Shown here piece by piece: positions 25,483 to 34,954 of a stretch of DNA of 64,000 nt. The stretch's first letter is position 1. Every line of letters begins with the position of its first letter. The stretch is from CAIMWS01 sp964409245 (GTDB lineage Bacteria > Verrucomicrobiota > Verrucomicrobiia > Limisphaerales > UBA1319). The notes below the pieces were generated by a model. The model ran no database searches, was not told the origin of the DNA, and saw nothing but the letters and a program-made list of their open reading frames with translations. A program made the translations under genes and the position numbers. Location of the stretch: NCBI GenBank assembly GCA_964409245.1, contig CAYPCQ010000033.1, forward strand, positions 1 through 64,000, given 5' to 3'.

Positions 25483-26250
25483 ATGAATGAAAAGAAGATC
25501 ACCGCCACGGAGCTGCGGGGCTGGAAAGCGCCAGCCCGGCGGGTGGCGGCTTTGACCGCCTATGACTATCCGATGACCCGCCTGCTGGACGAAGCGGGCG
25601 TGCCGCTGATCCTCGTGGGCGATTCGCTCGGCATGGTGGTGCTGGGCTACCCGGACACCACGCAGGTGACGATGGAGGAGATGGAGCATCACGTGCGGGC
25701 GGCCGCCCGGGCCAAACCGCGGGCCTTGCTCGCCGCGGACCTGCCTTACCGTGGCTATGAGACGCCAAGCCAAGCGGTGGCCAATGCCCGCCGGCTGATC
25801 GCGGCTGGCGCGGAGGCGGTCAAAGCCGAAGGCGGCCGGGCCATCCGGCCCCAGATCGAGGCCATCGTGGAAGAAGGCATCCCTTACCTGGGGCACTTGG
25901 GCATGCTGCCGCAGAGCGTCCTGGTGGAGGGGGGCTATCACATCAAAGGCCGGAAACCGGGCGAGCAGGAAGCCTTGGTGGAGGACGCCGCCGCCCTGGC
26001 GGAACTCGGCGCCTTCGGGGTGGTGTTGGAATTGGTGGCCCCGTCCGTCAGCGCGGAAATCACCCGGCTGCTGCCCATCCCCACCATCGGCATCGGGTCC
26101 GGGCCGGATTGCGACGGCCAGATCCTGGTCACCCCTGACCTGGTGGGGACTTTCCCCTGGTTCACCCCCCGTTTTGTGACGCCGCTCATGAATGGCGGAG
26201 CGGCGATGAAAGAGGCCATCCGGAAATGGATGCACAATTTTGTTCCGTGA
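25483..26250 (+). CDS. panB: 3-Methyl-2-oxobutanoate hydroxymethyltransferase
   Basis: 255 residues. Transfers a hydroxymethyl group from 5,10-methylene-tetrahydrofolate to 2-oxoisovalerate, giving ketopantoate, the first step of pantothenate and CoA synthesis. Conserved parts are visible: LTAYDYPMTRLLDEAG, VGDSLGMVVLGY, KAEGG near residue 108, and PYLGHLGMLPQS. The catalytic Glu region (LELVAPSVS) and the C-terminal IGIGSGPDCDGQILV are intact. Cytoplasmic. panC is not adjacent. Divergent from the DUF1080 gene; the shell-protein gene begins 82 nt downstream on the same strand. Confidence 0.97.
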   Translation: MNEKKITATELRGWKAPARRVAALTAYDYPMTRLLDEAGVPLILVGDSLGMVVLGYPDTTQVTMEEMEHHVRAAARAKPRALLAADLPYRGYETPSQAVANARRLIAAGAEAVKAEGGRAIRPQIEAIVEEGIPYLGHLGMLPQSVLVEGGYHIKGRKPGEQEALVEDAAALAELGAFGVVLELVAPSVSAEITRLLPIPTIGIGSGPDCDGQILVTPDLVGTFPWFTPRFVTPLMNGGAAMKEAIRKWMHNFVP

Positions 26251-26332
26251 CGCGGCGGCCTGGCCTGCTATCCTCCCCCGATGCAGTTGATGAACATTTG
26301 ATGAACCGACAACGCCCACCCGCCCCCGGCCG

Positions 26333-26986
26333 ATGACACGCTTCATCACCATCGGCCTTTTGGAAACCGCCGGGCTGACCCCGGCCATGGTGGCGCTGGA
26401 TGCCATGACCAAGGCCGCCCGGGTCCAGGTTCTGCAAGTGGAGCTGAACGACCTTTGCGGGGTGGTGATCAAAATCCACGGGGCCACCTCGGACGTGCAT
26501 GCCGCCATCGCCGCCGGGCATTGTGCGGCGGAGCGGATGCGCGGCCAGCCGGTGGCCACCATCCTCAACCGGGTGGCGGAGAACGCCGTGCCGGCCATCG
26601 ACTCCCCCGAGGAATTCAGCCCGCTGATCCAGCAACCCGTGGTTTTCCGCGGGAGCCAATCCAGTTTTGATGAACCAGCCAATCTGTCCCCTGCCCTGCC
26701 TATGAATCAATCACCACCCCCCGCCCTGGGCTTCATCGAAACCCAGGGGTTCACCGCCGTTTTTGAGGCCATCGACACCGCGTGCAAAGCCGCCAGCGTG
26801 GAGGTGGCGGGCAAGGAGAAGCTCGGCGGCGGGTTCGTCACGGTCATCATCCAGGGCGAGTTATCCGCCGTCTCCGCGGCCATCGCAGCCGGCAAGGAAA
26901 AGGTGGAAGGTTTGGGCAAGCTCATCGCCGCCCATGTCATCGCCCGTCCCAGCGAGGCCGTTTTAAAATTGCTGCCCAAGCTTTAG
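26333..26986 (+). CDS. Tandem-BMC-domain microcompartment shell protein
   Basis: 217 residues containing two BMC folds: residues ~4-88 (TIGLLETAGLTPAMVALDAM) and ~131-211 (ALGFIETQGFTAVFEAIDTA). A linker of about 40 residues is rich in Pro, Ser and Gln. Two BMC domains in one chain is the BMC-T layout, which forms trimers in the shells of bacterial organelles. Here the second domain is preceded by its own Met (MNQSPPPALGF at 26702), as though two single-domain genes had fused. No other shell genes or encapsulated enzymes (aldehyde dehydrogenase, phosphotransacylase) are in the window, so it is an orphan. It follows panB and precedes an S41 peptidase, neither known to belong to a microcompartment. 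Confidence 0.9.
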   Translation: MTRFITIGLLETAGLTPAMVALDAMTKAARVQVLQVELNDLCGVVIKIHGATSDVHAAIAAGHCAAERMRGQPVATILNRVAENAVPAIDSPEEFSPLIQQPVVFRGSQSSFDEPANLSPALPMNQSPPPALGFIETQGFTAVFEAIDTACKAASVEVAGKEKLGGGFVTVIIQGELSAVSAAIAAGKEKVEGLGKLIAAHVIARPSEAVLKLLPKL

Positions 26987-27114
26987 GTGTTTGGGGCGCA
27001 AAGGCGGCCGCGGGCGCCGTGGCTGGGGATTTCAGCCAGGCGCCGCCCATCCGCTGCCCGGGATATCATTGGGCTTCCTTTGGCCGGGGGCGGGCCTATG
27101 ATCGCCCTCCAACC

Positions 27115-28608
27115 ATGACGCAATACTTGAACTTTAGGAGAATGGCTGCCTGCAGCGGAATAACCGCGGCTGGCCTGGCGTTGGCCGCCTGGGTGTTTGC
27201 CTTCGGCTCCCCACCCTGCCCGGCGGCCCCGGCGCCGGGGTTTCCCCTGGCGGCGGAGACTTTCGAGGCGGCCTGGAAAATCATCCAGGAGACCCACTTC
27301 GACACCAATTTCAACGGCCTGGATTGGGACCGGATCCGCAAGGAGCTGAAGCCCCGCGCCGAGGCGGCCCAAACCGGGGATGGCTTGCGGGCCGTCATCC
27401 AGGACATGCTGGACCGCTTGGGCCAATCCCATATGACCATCATCCCAGGCTGGGTGAGCCACAACCTGGAAAACCAGGCCCGGCCCGGAGCCAGTGCTGC
27501 AAAACCAAATCCGGATCGCGGCGCGCCGGGGACACCACCCGCTCCCGCTGGCACCTCATCCCCGCCGGATTCCCCGGTGGCCGGAGGCCCCGCCACCGGC
27601 CTCTCGGGCGAAGTGGGCTTGGAAATCCGCCCCTGGCAGGGCCGCTACCTGGTGACGCGGGTGAATCCCCAGGGGCCGGCCGCCACCGCCGGGGTGCGGC
27701 CGGGCTGGATCCTGGTTTCCGTGGCGGGCGAGCCGGTGGAGTCGTTCGCCAGCGGGATCCCGCAGCGGACCCATCCCCGGCAGGCCGGGCTGATGGCCTG
27801 GAGCATGGTGGCCAGCCGCCTGAAAGGCCCGGAGGAGGCGCCCGTGCGGCTGGAATTCCTGAATGGCAGCGATCACCAGGTGGGGCTGGAACTCAAGCGC
27901 CAAAAAGCCTCCGGGGTGCCGGTCAAGCTCGGTTTCCTGCCGCAATTCCACGCTGCGCACCAGCACGCGCGTTTGCCGCTGGCCAATGGCCGCACCGCCG
28001 GCCTGGTCCGGTTCAATTTATGGATGCTGCCCATCGCCGGCGCCCTCGACCAGGCCATCGACGACCTGCGCGATGCCGATGGCATGGTCCTGGATTTGCG
28101 GGGCAACCTCGGCGGCGTGGCGGCCATGCCCATGGGTTTCGCCGGGCATTTTTTCACCGGGGCCGATTCCCTGGGAACGATGAAAACCCGCGACACGGTT
28201 TTGCAGTTCCGGGTGAACCCGCGCCTGGTCAATCCCGCCGGGCGGCGGGTGCAGCCCTTCGCCCGGCCGGTGGCCATCCTGGTGGATGCCTTTTCCGCCA
28301 GCACCTCGGAAATGTTCGCCGGAGGGATGCAGGCGCTGGGCCGGGCCCGCGTGTTTGGCCAGACCACGGCCGGGCAGGTATTGCCCGCCATGTTCGACCG
28401 CCTCCCCAACGGCGACACGCTGGTCCATGTCTTCGCCGATTTCCAGACCCCCAGCCACCGCCGCCTGGAGGGCCTGGGAGTCGTGCCGGATGAGGAAGCC
28501 CCCTACGACCGCGCCGGCTTGCTGGCCGGGCGCGACACCCAGCTGGAAGCCGCTTTGAAATGGCTGGCTTCCGCCAAAAGCGCTGCCGCCCCCGAAGCCG
28601 CCCCTTGA
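27115..28608 (+). CDS. Secreted S41-family peptidase with PDZ domain
   Basis: 497 residues from the ATG at 27115; the open frame extends upstream without coding character. A signal peptide (ACSGITAAGLALAAWVFAFG) is followed by a helical region with the C-terminal-processing-peptidase-type stretch EAAWKIIQETHFD. A Pro-rich spacer (~122-158) comes next, then a PDZ-like domain (~160-260, VTRVNPQGPAATAGVRPGWILVS). The peptidase core has VLDLRGNLGG and the nucleophile region VDAFSASTSEMFAGG. The usual Lys of the Ser-Lys dyad (GxxTxGKG) is replaced: the sequence reads GQTTAGQVLP. It may use the tetrad of tricorn-like S41 enzymes or be inactive. Located in the periplasm or outside. Confidence 0.85.
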   Translation: MTQYLNFRRMAACSGITAAGLALAAWVFAFGSPPCPAAPAPGFPLAAETFEAAWKIIQETHFDTNFNGLDWDRIRKELKPRAEAAQTGDGLRAVIQDMLDRLGQSHMTIIPGWVSHNLENQARPGASAAKPNPDRGAPGTPPAPAGTSSPPDSPVAGGPATGLSGEVGLEIRPWQGRYLVTRVNPQGPAATAGVRPGWILVSVAGEPVESFASGIPQRTHPRQAGLMAWSMVASRLKGPEEAPVRLEFLNGSDHQVGLELKRQKASGVPVKLGFLPQFHAAHQHARLPLANGRTAGLVRFNLWMLPIAGALDQAIDDLRDADGMVLDLRGNLGGVAAMPMGFAGHFFTGADSLGTMKTRDTVLQFRVNPRLVNPAGRRVQPFARPVAILVDAFSASTSEMFAGGMQALGRARVFGQTTAGQVLPAMFDRLPNGDTLVHVFADFQTPSHRRLEGLGVVPDEEAPYDRAGLLAGRDTQLEAALKWLASAKSAAAPEAAP

Positions 28609-28635
28609 ACCAGCAGGGCGAGGGCATCTGGGGTT

Positions 28636-28899
28636 TCCGCTTTGGCACCCAGCCCAGTCCCGCCAGGGACGCAAGGCATTAGCCCGGCAATTTATTGCCG
28701 GGTTCACGGCGCCCCCGATTAACCATTTTTAGTCCCGCCAGGGACGGCAGAAGTGAGCCATCCACACGGATCAGAACCGATACTCCCCGCGTCCAACCAA
28801 CCTAATTCCCCACCCAACCCACGGAAAAAACATCTGTCGTCCCCCAAAGGGGACTGGGGAATCCGCTTTGGCACCCAAACCCACCCATAAATGGGTGGG
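28636..28899. repeat. Cluster of REP-like palindromic repeats
   Basis: The 16-nt element AGTCCCGCCAGGGACG occurs at 28656-28671 and 28731-28746, and a related inverted form (GTCGTCCCCCAAAGGGGACT) lies at 28836-28855. A separate hairpin, CCCGGCAA/TTGCCGGG, is at 28683-28702, and another, CCCACCCAT/ATGGGTGGG, at 28880-28899. TCCGCTTTGGCACCCA is repeated directly at 28636-28651 and 28862-28877. Such short GC hairpins are common in Verrucomicrobia genomes. No gene lies in 28609-28900. Confidence 0.7.
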
Positions 28900-28924
28900 C
28901 TTTGCCCGGCCGCCCTCACGGGCC

Positions 28925-29810
28925 AAGAAAAGGCACACCCGGAGTAATTTTCCCTAACCCGGGTTTATCTCCTCCACATTTTGTGCCCTTTTGTGTCCTT
29001 TCGTGGCTGAATTACTTCTTCCGGGCGTGGTTGCTTTCCCCACCTGCCATTGTGCCAAAATGTCCCCAACCTGCGTTCACTGCAAATTTTACCGCGTTCG
29101 TTGCAGACGGCTGGCGATTTCGGCGCCTTCAGGTTAAGAATCCAGGAGCATCAAAGTTTTGCCAGATGCGGGAAAAACAACCCCGTGTCCGGCAGGTTTA
29201 TGAAGCAGACACTCGAAAAAACTGCATTCGAGCGGACGGCCAGGCTGGGGAGCCAAAGGCAGGGATGGCTGTTGCCCGGATTTCCCCCAACCCAGGCCAG
29301 AGGCTTCGCCTGGCCCCGGATGTCCATTCACAACCGGCTTATTTCCAATATCTTATATCAATACACCCCAACTTTTCTGCAGGCAATGCGTCAGCGTCAC
29401 ACACCCGCGTTAAAACCACGCGAACACCAATTTTTGCCCTGCTACGCAGCAGAGGGCCAAAACGTTTCACGGAAACGCAAATTTTATCACTTTTTCTTTT
29501 TGACCTTCAACCATTGGCCCCCATAAAAAACCTTATGAGAAATGAAAAACCATCAGCAGGACCGGTTTTGGGTTCCTGCCATGGGTTCAAGAAAGGCGCC
29601 TGGGCTGCTGCACAGTTTGCGCACCCCGCCGCGCGATCCCATAGCCGGAGAAAAAATATCCGGTTATTGGGCATTTCTGACCATTATTGGGACAGTTTAA
29701 TGAGAACAGATTAAAGGCCACCCAAATCAACGCTCCAGCCACCACCACTATTTCAACTTCAGATCAACCAGGAATCCTCGAAACTTAAACCCAATTCAAA
29801 AAGGCAAACC
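28925..29810. other. Gene-free stretch before the giant Ig/FGE gene
   Basis: Open frames are present (one of 270 codons on the plus strand) but have no signal peptide, no conserved motif and no ribosome site, and codon use is irregular. GC is visibly lower than in the flanking genes. Text such as TTTTGTGTCCTTTCGTGG looks like non-coding repeat sequence. The promoter of the giant gene should be in the last ~200 bp; I could not single out a good one. Confidence 0.5.
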
Positions 29811-32800
29811 ATGAACAGAACCACAAAACACGCCGCAGCAAACCGGTCTTTGCCCGGCAGGATCAGCTCAACCATGAAATGTTTGGCTTTTGCGCTAATA
29901 ATCACGCTGTTGGCCGGATTGCTCCCGGTTTTAGCACAGCAGCCAGCGTTTCTCACCAACGGTTTGGTGGCGTATTACCCTTTCAATGGAAATGCGAATG
30001 ATGAAAGTGGTAATGGGAACAATTTAACAGGAAATCCTTTATATTTTGAATCTGATCGCTTTGGAAAATACGAATGTGTACTTCAATGTAACTCTAATAA
30101 AGTTTCATGCTCCTCAACCAATGACTGCTTTCCTGCGGGAAACACCCCCAAGACAATCTCGTTTTGGATTCTGCGATTTGCTGAAACCAACGAAGTTAAG
30201 TTTGATGAAACATTTTTATTTACAAGTGGCCAAATTTACTGGCGTATCAGGCGAGATCCCCCTTATGTTCCAGTAGGTTATCCCGATCTTGTTACCTGCG
30301 CTTTCTATACAAACAATTATGATTATAGAATTATAGATACACGTGGCACATTTTTTAATAAATGGCATCAATGGGTATATGTATTTGGGACAAATGGAAA
30401 TGTGAGCGTTTTTATTGATGGAAACAAACCTATTTGGATGTATGATTCAAAGTCTAGTGATCCAAACCTAAGCAAGTTTTCTAGCAAGACAATATCATTT
30501 GGCGGAGGGACCGCTGCTGGAAAATATTTTAATGGCTTTGTTGACGATGTCCGGATTTATAACCGCACACTGACCAGTGCTGAAGCACAGTCTCTATTTT
30601 CCATAGAATCCACCCCTTCCAATCATTCCCGACGGGCATTTGCTCAATCAACTCCCATCAATGGTTTTATTACGACCGTTAATCTTATCGACGGAGGTTA
30701 TGGATACACGGCTGCTCCAAGGGTGGTCATTTCCAATGGCAACGGAACAGGAGCTGCAGCCCAAGCGGTTATTTCAGGTGGAATTGTGACTGGAATTACA
30801 ATTACCAATCCAGGCAGAAACTACACATCCGAAACCACCATTACTATTGATCCTCCGCCTGTTGATCTGCCCGTTGCTGCCACGGCGACAGCGATGATAT
30901 CCGGTGGTTTCGTCGTTGGAGTGACAGTGGCAAATGCCGGCTACGGCTACACTGATCCGCCAGCGGTCAAAATCGAAGGGGGTGGTGGGACTGGTGCAAC
31001 GGCAGTTGCCACAGTGTTTAATGGCATCGTTAACGGAATCACCATCCTGAATCCCGGGAGTGGCTATACCTCCATGCCAGAAGTCATTATTGCCTCCCCG
31101 CCGTTCCCGCCAAGGGCAGCCACCGCCACCTCGACCGTGTTAAATGGCATGGTGGCCGGCCTCACCATCACGGATGGAGGCTATGGTTACACGAATGCAC
31201 CGGCGGTCATTTTTTCGGGTGGTGGAGGAAGCGGCGCGAAGGCGGTGGCCACGATTGGCACGAATGGGGTTGTGACTTCGCTGAACATCCTGAATCCTGG
31301 GTCTGGTTATGCGTCCGCTCCCACGGTTTCTTTCAGCACTGCCGCTCCAGTAATCATCACCCAGCAGCCAGCCAGCCAGACGGTGAATCCGGGTGCCAAG
31401 GCCACATTCACCGTCGCAGCAACGGGCACTGCACCTCTAAACTACCAGTGGAAATTCAACGGCTCAGTCATTGCCGGGGCGACATCCGCCAGCCTGACTC
31501 TAAATAGTGTGGCCGCTGCCAACGCCGGAACTTACACCGTGGAAGTGGGCAATGTGGTGGGGACAGTGGCCAGCGCCGGGGCAACCTTGAGTGTGAACAC
31601 ACCGGCAACCATCACCCAGCAACCAGTGAGCCAGGTGGTGAACCCCGGGGCCAATGTGGCCTTTACCGTCGCAGCGACCGGAACCCAGCCTTTAACCTAT
31701 CAGTGGAAATTCAATGGCGTGGCTATTGCCGGGGCAACCTCCTCCAGTTTGACTCTGAACAACGTGGCCGCCGCTAACGCCGGGATTTACACGGTGGAGG
31801 TGGGCAATGTGGTGGGAATGATCACCAGTGCTGGGGCAACCTTGAGTGTGAACTCGCCGGTGGCCATCACCCAGCAGCCAGTGAGCCAGCTGGTTAATCC
31901 AGGCGCCAGCGTCACCTTCACGGTGGCGGCCGCCGGAACCCCGCCTTTGGCCTACCAGTGGAAATTCAATGGCTCACCCATTTTTGGAGCCACCGCTGCC
32001 AGTTTAATGCTGAACAACGTGGCTTCAGCCGCCGCCGGAATTTACACCGTGGATGTGAGTGACATAATCGGAACCACCACCAGCCTGGGGGCCGCCTTGA
32101 TTCTGATCGCTCCCATTGCCATCACCCAGCAGCCAGCCAGCCAGGTGGTCAACCCTGGGGCCAGCGTCACCTTCACGGTGGCGGCCACCGGAACCCCGCC
32201 TTTGGCCTATCAGTGGAAATTCAACGGCTCGGCCATTGCCGGGGCCAATTCGGCAAGTTTGACGCTGAACAACGTGTCTTCAGCCAGCGCGGGAACTTAC
32301 ACGGTCGAAGTCAGCAACGCGGTGGGAACGGTGGCCAGTGCCGCAGCAATCTTAAGCATGGTCACGCCGGTGGCCATTACCCGGCAACCCACCAGCCAGG
32401 TGGTCAACCCCGGAACCAACGTCACCTTCACCGTCGTCGCGACCGGCACCCCACCTTTGGCCTATCAGTGGTATAAGAATGGCTCCGCCATCCTGGCGGC
32501 CACCAACTCCTCCCTGGAGATTCTCAGCGCCGCCTCCGGCGATGCCGGAAATTACTCGGTGGCCGTCAGCAATGCTTCCGGGTCGGTGGCCAGCGAGGTG
32601 GCGGTGTTGACCGTCAAGGCTGGGCCATACTTCGTCATTAATGACCAAACCACTGGCGGTGGGCTTGTAATGCCGGAGCCGTTCCAAAGCAGCTATGCGC
32701 CCAACGCCCAGGTTACCCTATCCGTGCTGTCGGCCGATGGCTGGGTCTTCCTGGATTGGAAAGGCAATCCCCAGGGAACCAACCCGGTGGCGCCCCTGCA

Positions 32801-34520
32801 AATGACCAGCGATAAAACCGTGCGGGCACGGTTTGGAACCGCCGTTACCGCCAGGAAGTCTGGGGGCGGCACGGTCAACATCTCGCCTTTATCGGCCCTC
32901 TATCCCTACGATACCCCCGTGCGTTTGATCGCCCAGCCCGACCCCGGCCAATACTTTGCGGGCTGGTCGGGCAGCGCCACCGGTGATGCGAACCCGCTGA
33001 CCCTGTGGGTGCGGGACGCCAATGCAGTCATTATTGGCTCGTTTCTCCCACTGCCGTCCGGAAGGGTGGCGCTGACGGTGATTCCAGATGGTTATGGGGA
33101 AGTGTCCGTTCTGCCTGAAGCGAACACCTTTGCCGCCGGGCAATCTGTGACCAACCTGGCCATACCCGGGGCTGGCCAGGAGTTCCTCGGCTGGTCGGGC
33201 GACGCCAGCGGCACGAATAACCCGCTGGTGATGGTGATGGGCCAAAGCAAGGTCATGGTTGCCCATTTCACCAAACGCCCCTATTTGGAAATCCAGCCGC
33301 TGGATTTGGACGGCATTTTATTGAGCCTGGCTGGTGAATTCACTGGCTCCTACGAAATCCAGAGTTCCACCAATCTCATGGACTGGATGCCGTATGCCAT
33401 TCTGAACAATACATTCGGTGAATCGCAGGCCATCGAATCACCAACAGCCGGCCAGCACCGGTTCTATAGGGCCACCACGAATTATTCGGTTGTTTCCCTG
33501 GCGGGGGATTTGGCGTTTGGGGATCAATTTTTCGGAGCGGCGGCTACACGCAGCCTGGCGATTCAAAACAACGGCGCGGATAAACTTACGGTCCGGGGGA
33601 TCAGCTATCCGGCGGGGTTCAGCGGCGACTGGAACGGGGGAACCATCCAAGGCGGAGGCCAGCAAGTGGTGACGATCACCTTTTTGCCCACCACCGTTCA
33701 AGCCTATGGCGGTGCCATCACGATAAGTTCGGATTCGGCCCTGGGCATCAATACGATCGCAGTTTCCGGAAATGGCGTCCCCTCTGGAATGATATGGATA
33801 CCGCCTGGCACGTTCACAATGGGCAGTCCCGACACGGAGCTGGATCGTGATTCGACTGAAGGTCCGCAGACGGTGGTGACCATAACCAAGGGATTTTGGA
33901 TGAGCAAATATGAAACCACGCAGGCGGAGTATCTGGCGGTAATAGGGAGTAATCCGTCCTTCTTCACCACCAAAGATTGGAATGGCAACCAGATCAGCCC
34001 GGATCTGAACCGGCCCGTGGAACAGGTGAGATGGTATGATGCCACCAATTATTGCGCGAAGCTGACGAAGCGGGAGCGGTTGGCGGGAAGGTTGCCCGCT
34101 GGTTATGTTTACCGACTGCCAACGGAGGCGGAATGGGAATATACGTGCCGGGCGGGGACAACGACGCGGTTCAGCTATGGGGATGATCTCAGCTATACGA
34201 GCTTGGAGGATTATGGGTGGTATAAAGGCAACAGCGGCATGCAAACGCATCCGGTAGGCAAAAAGCTGCCCAACGCCTGGGGTTTATATGACATGCATGG
34301 GAATGTGTGGGAGTGGTGCCAGGACTGGTGGATAGGTTCACTGCCTGGCGGAAGTGTGGATAATCCACGGGGTCCGGATGCAGGGTCAATCCACGTGTAC
34401 TGTGGGGGCAGCGCATTCGACGGCGGCAGATTCTGTCGGGCGGCGAACCGAACCAGTGATAATCCGATTGATCGCTACGCCAACCTCGGCTTTCGCCCAG
34501 TCCTCGCCCCTACGCAATAG
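29811..34520 (+). CDS. Giant secreted protein: LamG, Ig-like repeats, InlB-like repeats, FGE-sulfatase domain
   Basis: 1569 residues. Signal sequence at ~22-44 (MKCLAFALIITLLAGLLPVLAQ), so the start may be the ATG at 29811 or 29874. Order: LamG/concanavalin-like domain ~48-265 (GLVAYYPFNGNANDESGNGN); a run of four or five GGYGYT.P.V-type repeats ~285-510; five Ig-like domains ~514-935 (ITQQP..Q.VNPGA, YQWKFNG); two or three InlB/Listeria-type repeats ~955-1155 (FLDWKGNPQGTNP, FAGWSGSATGD); a choice-of-anchor-like beta domain ~1225-1320; and a formylglycine-generating-enzyme-like domain ~1322-1565 (MIWIPPGTFTMGSP, WYDATNYCAKL, YRLPTEAEWEY, DMHGNVWEWCQDWW). The FGE-like part may bind or modify substrates, or be structural as in many PVC proteins. 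Probably cell-surface or extracellular. The LamG section is far more AT-rich than the rest. Confidence 0.88.
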   Translation: MNRTTKHAAANRSLPGRISSTMKCLAFALIITLLAGLLPVLAQQPAFLTNGLVAYYPFNGNANDESGNGNNLTGNPLYFESDRFGKYECVLQCNSNKVSCSSTNDCFPAGNTPKTISFWILRFAETNEVKFDETFLFTSGQIYWRIRRDPPYVPVGYPDLVTCAFYTNNYDYRIIDTRGTFFNKWHQWVYVFGTNGNVSVFIDGNKPIWMYDSKSSDPNLSKFSSKTISFGGGTAAGKYFNGFVDDVRIYNRTLTSAEAQSLFSIESTPSNHSRRAFAQSTPINGFITTVNLIDGGYGYTAAPRVVISNGNGTGAAAQAVISGGIVTGITITNPGRNYTSETTITIDPPPVDLPVAATATAMISGGFVVGVTVANAGYGYTDPPAVKIEGGGGTGATAVATVFNGIVNGITILNPGSGYTSMPEVIIASPPFPPRAATATSTVLNGMVAGLTITDGGYGYTNAPAVIFSGGGGSGAKAVATIGTNGVVTSLNILNPGSGYASAPTVSFSTAAPVIITQQPASQTVNPGAKATFTVAATGTAPLNYQWKFNGSVIAGATSASLTLNSVAAANAGTYTVEVGNVVGTVASAGATLSVNTPATITQQPVSQVVNPGANVAFTVAATGTQPLTYQWKFNGVAIAGATSSSLTLNNVAAANAGIYTVEVGNVVGMITSAGATLSVNSPVAITQQPVSQLVNPGASVTFTVAAAGTPPLAYQWKFNGSPIFGATAASLMLNNVASAAAGIYTVDVSDIIGTTTSLGAALILIAPIAITQQPASQVVNPGASVTFTVAATGTPPLAYQWKFNGSAIAGANSASLTLNNVSSASAGTYTVEVSNAVGTVASAAAILSMVTPVAITRQPTSQVVNPGTNVTFTVVATGTPPLAYQWYKNGSAILAATNSSLEILSAASGDAGNYSVAVSNASGSVASEVAVLTVKAGPYFVINDQTTGGGLVMPEPFQSSYAPNAQVTLSVLSADGWVFLDWKGNPQGTNPVAPLQMTSDKTVRARFGTAVTARKSGGGTVNISPLSALYPYDTPVRLIAQPDPGQYFAGWSGSATGDANPLTLWVRDANAVIIGSFLPLPSGRVALTVIPDGYGEVSVLPEANTFAAGQSVTNLAIPGAGQEFLGWSGDASGTNNPLVMVMGQSKVMVAHFTKRPYLEIQPLDLDGILLSLAGEFTGSYEIQSSTNLMDWMPYAILNNTFGESQAIESPTAGQHRFYRATTNYSVVSLAGDLAFGDQFFGAAATRSLAIQNNGADKLTVRGISYPAGFSGDWNGGTIQGGGQQVVTITFLPTTVQAYGGAITISSDSALGINTIAVSGNGVPSGMIWIPPGTFTMGSPDTELDRDSTEGPQTVVTITKGFWMSKYETTQAEYLAVIGSNPSFFTTKDWNGNQISPDLNRPVEQVRWYDATNYCAKLTKRERLAGRLPAGYVYRLPTEAEWEYTCRAGTTTRFSYGDDLSYTSLEDYGWYKGNSGMQTHPVGKKLPNAWGLYDMHGNVWEWCQDWWIGSLPGGSVDNPRGPDAGSIHVYCGGSAFDGGRFCRAANRTSDNPIDRYANLGFRPVLAPTQ
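31351..32617 (+). repeat. Five tandem ~255-bp repeats coding Ig-like domains
   Basis: Inside the giant gene, units starting near 31351, 31603, 31858, 32113 and 32368 share long near-identical DNA, for example CCTATCAGTGGAAATTCAA in several units. The strong nucleotide identity points to recent duplication or gene conversion, and domain number may differ between strains. Confidence 0.8.
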
Positions 34521-34780
34521 ATCCACCGAACTGGAATCCATCCCAAATGTTTTTGAGTGTTGATTTCGAAAAAGCGCCCATGGGCAGCCATGGGAAGGTC
34601 CGGTTATTGCCCAGCGCAGGTTATCGAGTAGCAGGCGCCAGCAACCACCTTAGGCACCACGGGGTTTGATTTAGAAACCATCCATGAGTTCACAATTCAC
34701 ACCATATATCGATTGACTTCGAATAGCTGCATTGGCACCTTTTAAAAAAACGGTCCCAATTGCACTTTCGGTCTGTTTTC

Positions 34781-34815
34781 TCCCGGCTGCTCGAGTGAGC
34801 TGCCCGGGAGTTTTC
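34781..34815 (+). terminator. Hairpin with short T run, possible terminator
   Basis: CTCCCGG at 34781-34787 pairs with CCGGGAG at 34805-34811, with extra pairing of GCTC with GAGC inside, followed by TTTT. It lies 261 bp past the stop of the giant gene in a region with no other gene. Confidence 0.35.
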
Positions 34816-34954
34816 ATTGGCAGCCGGGCTTGCACTCCAGGTTGGTGATCCGATGGGGTTCCGGGAAAAGCGATTAAAAGCAAATATAATGGTTGCAGGA
34901 TCACTGTTCATGCCTTATTTTTGCGGGAGTCAACAAACACTGAATAAACCAATT

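Noticed and set aside
28902..29714. 270-codon plus-strand open frame
   Set aside because: No ribosome site, no recognisable domain, irregular codon use, and it overlaps repeat sequence at its start.
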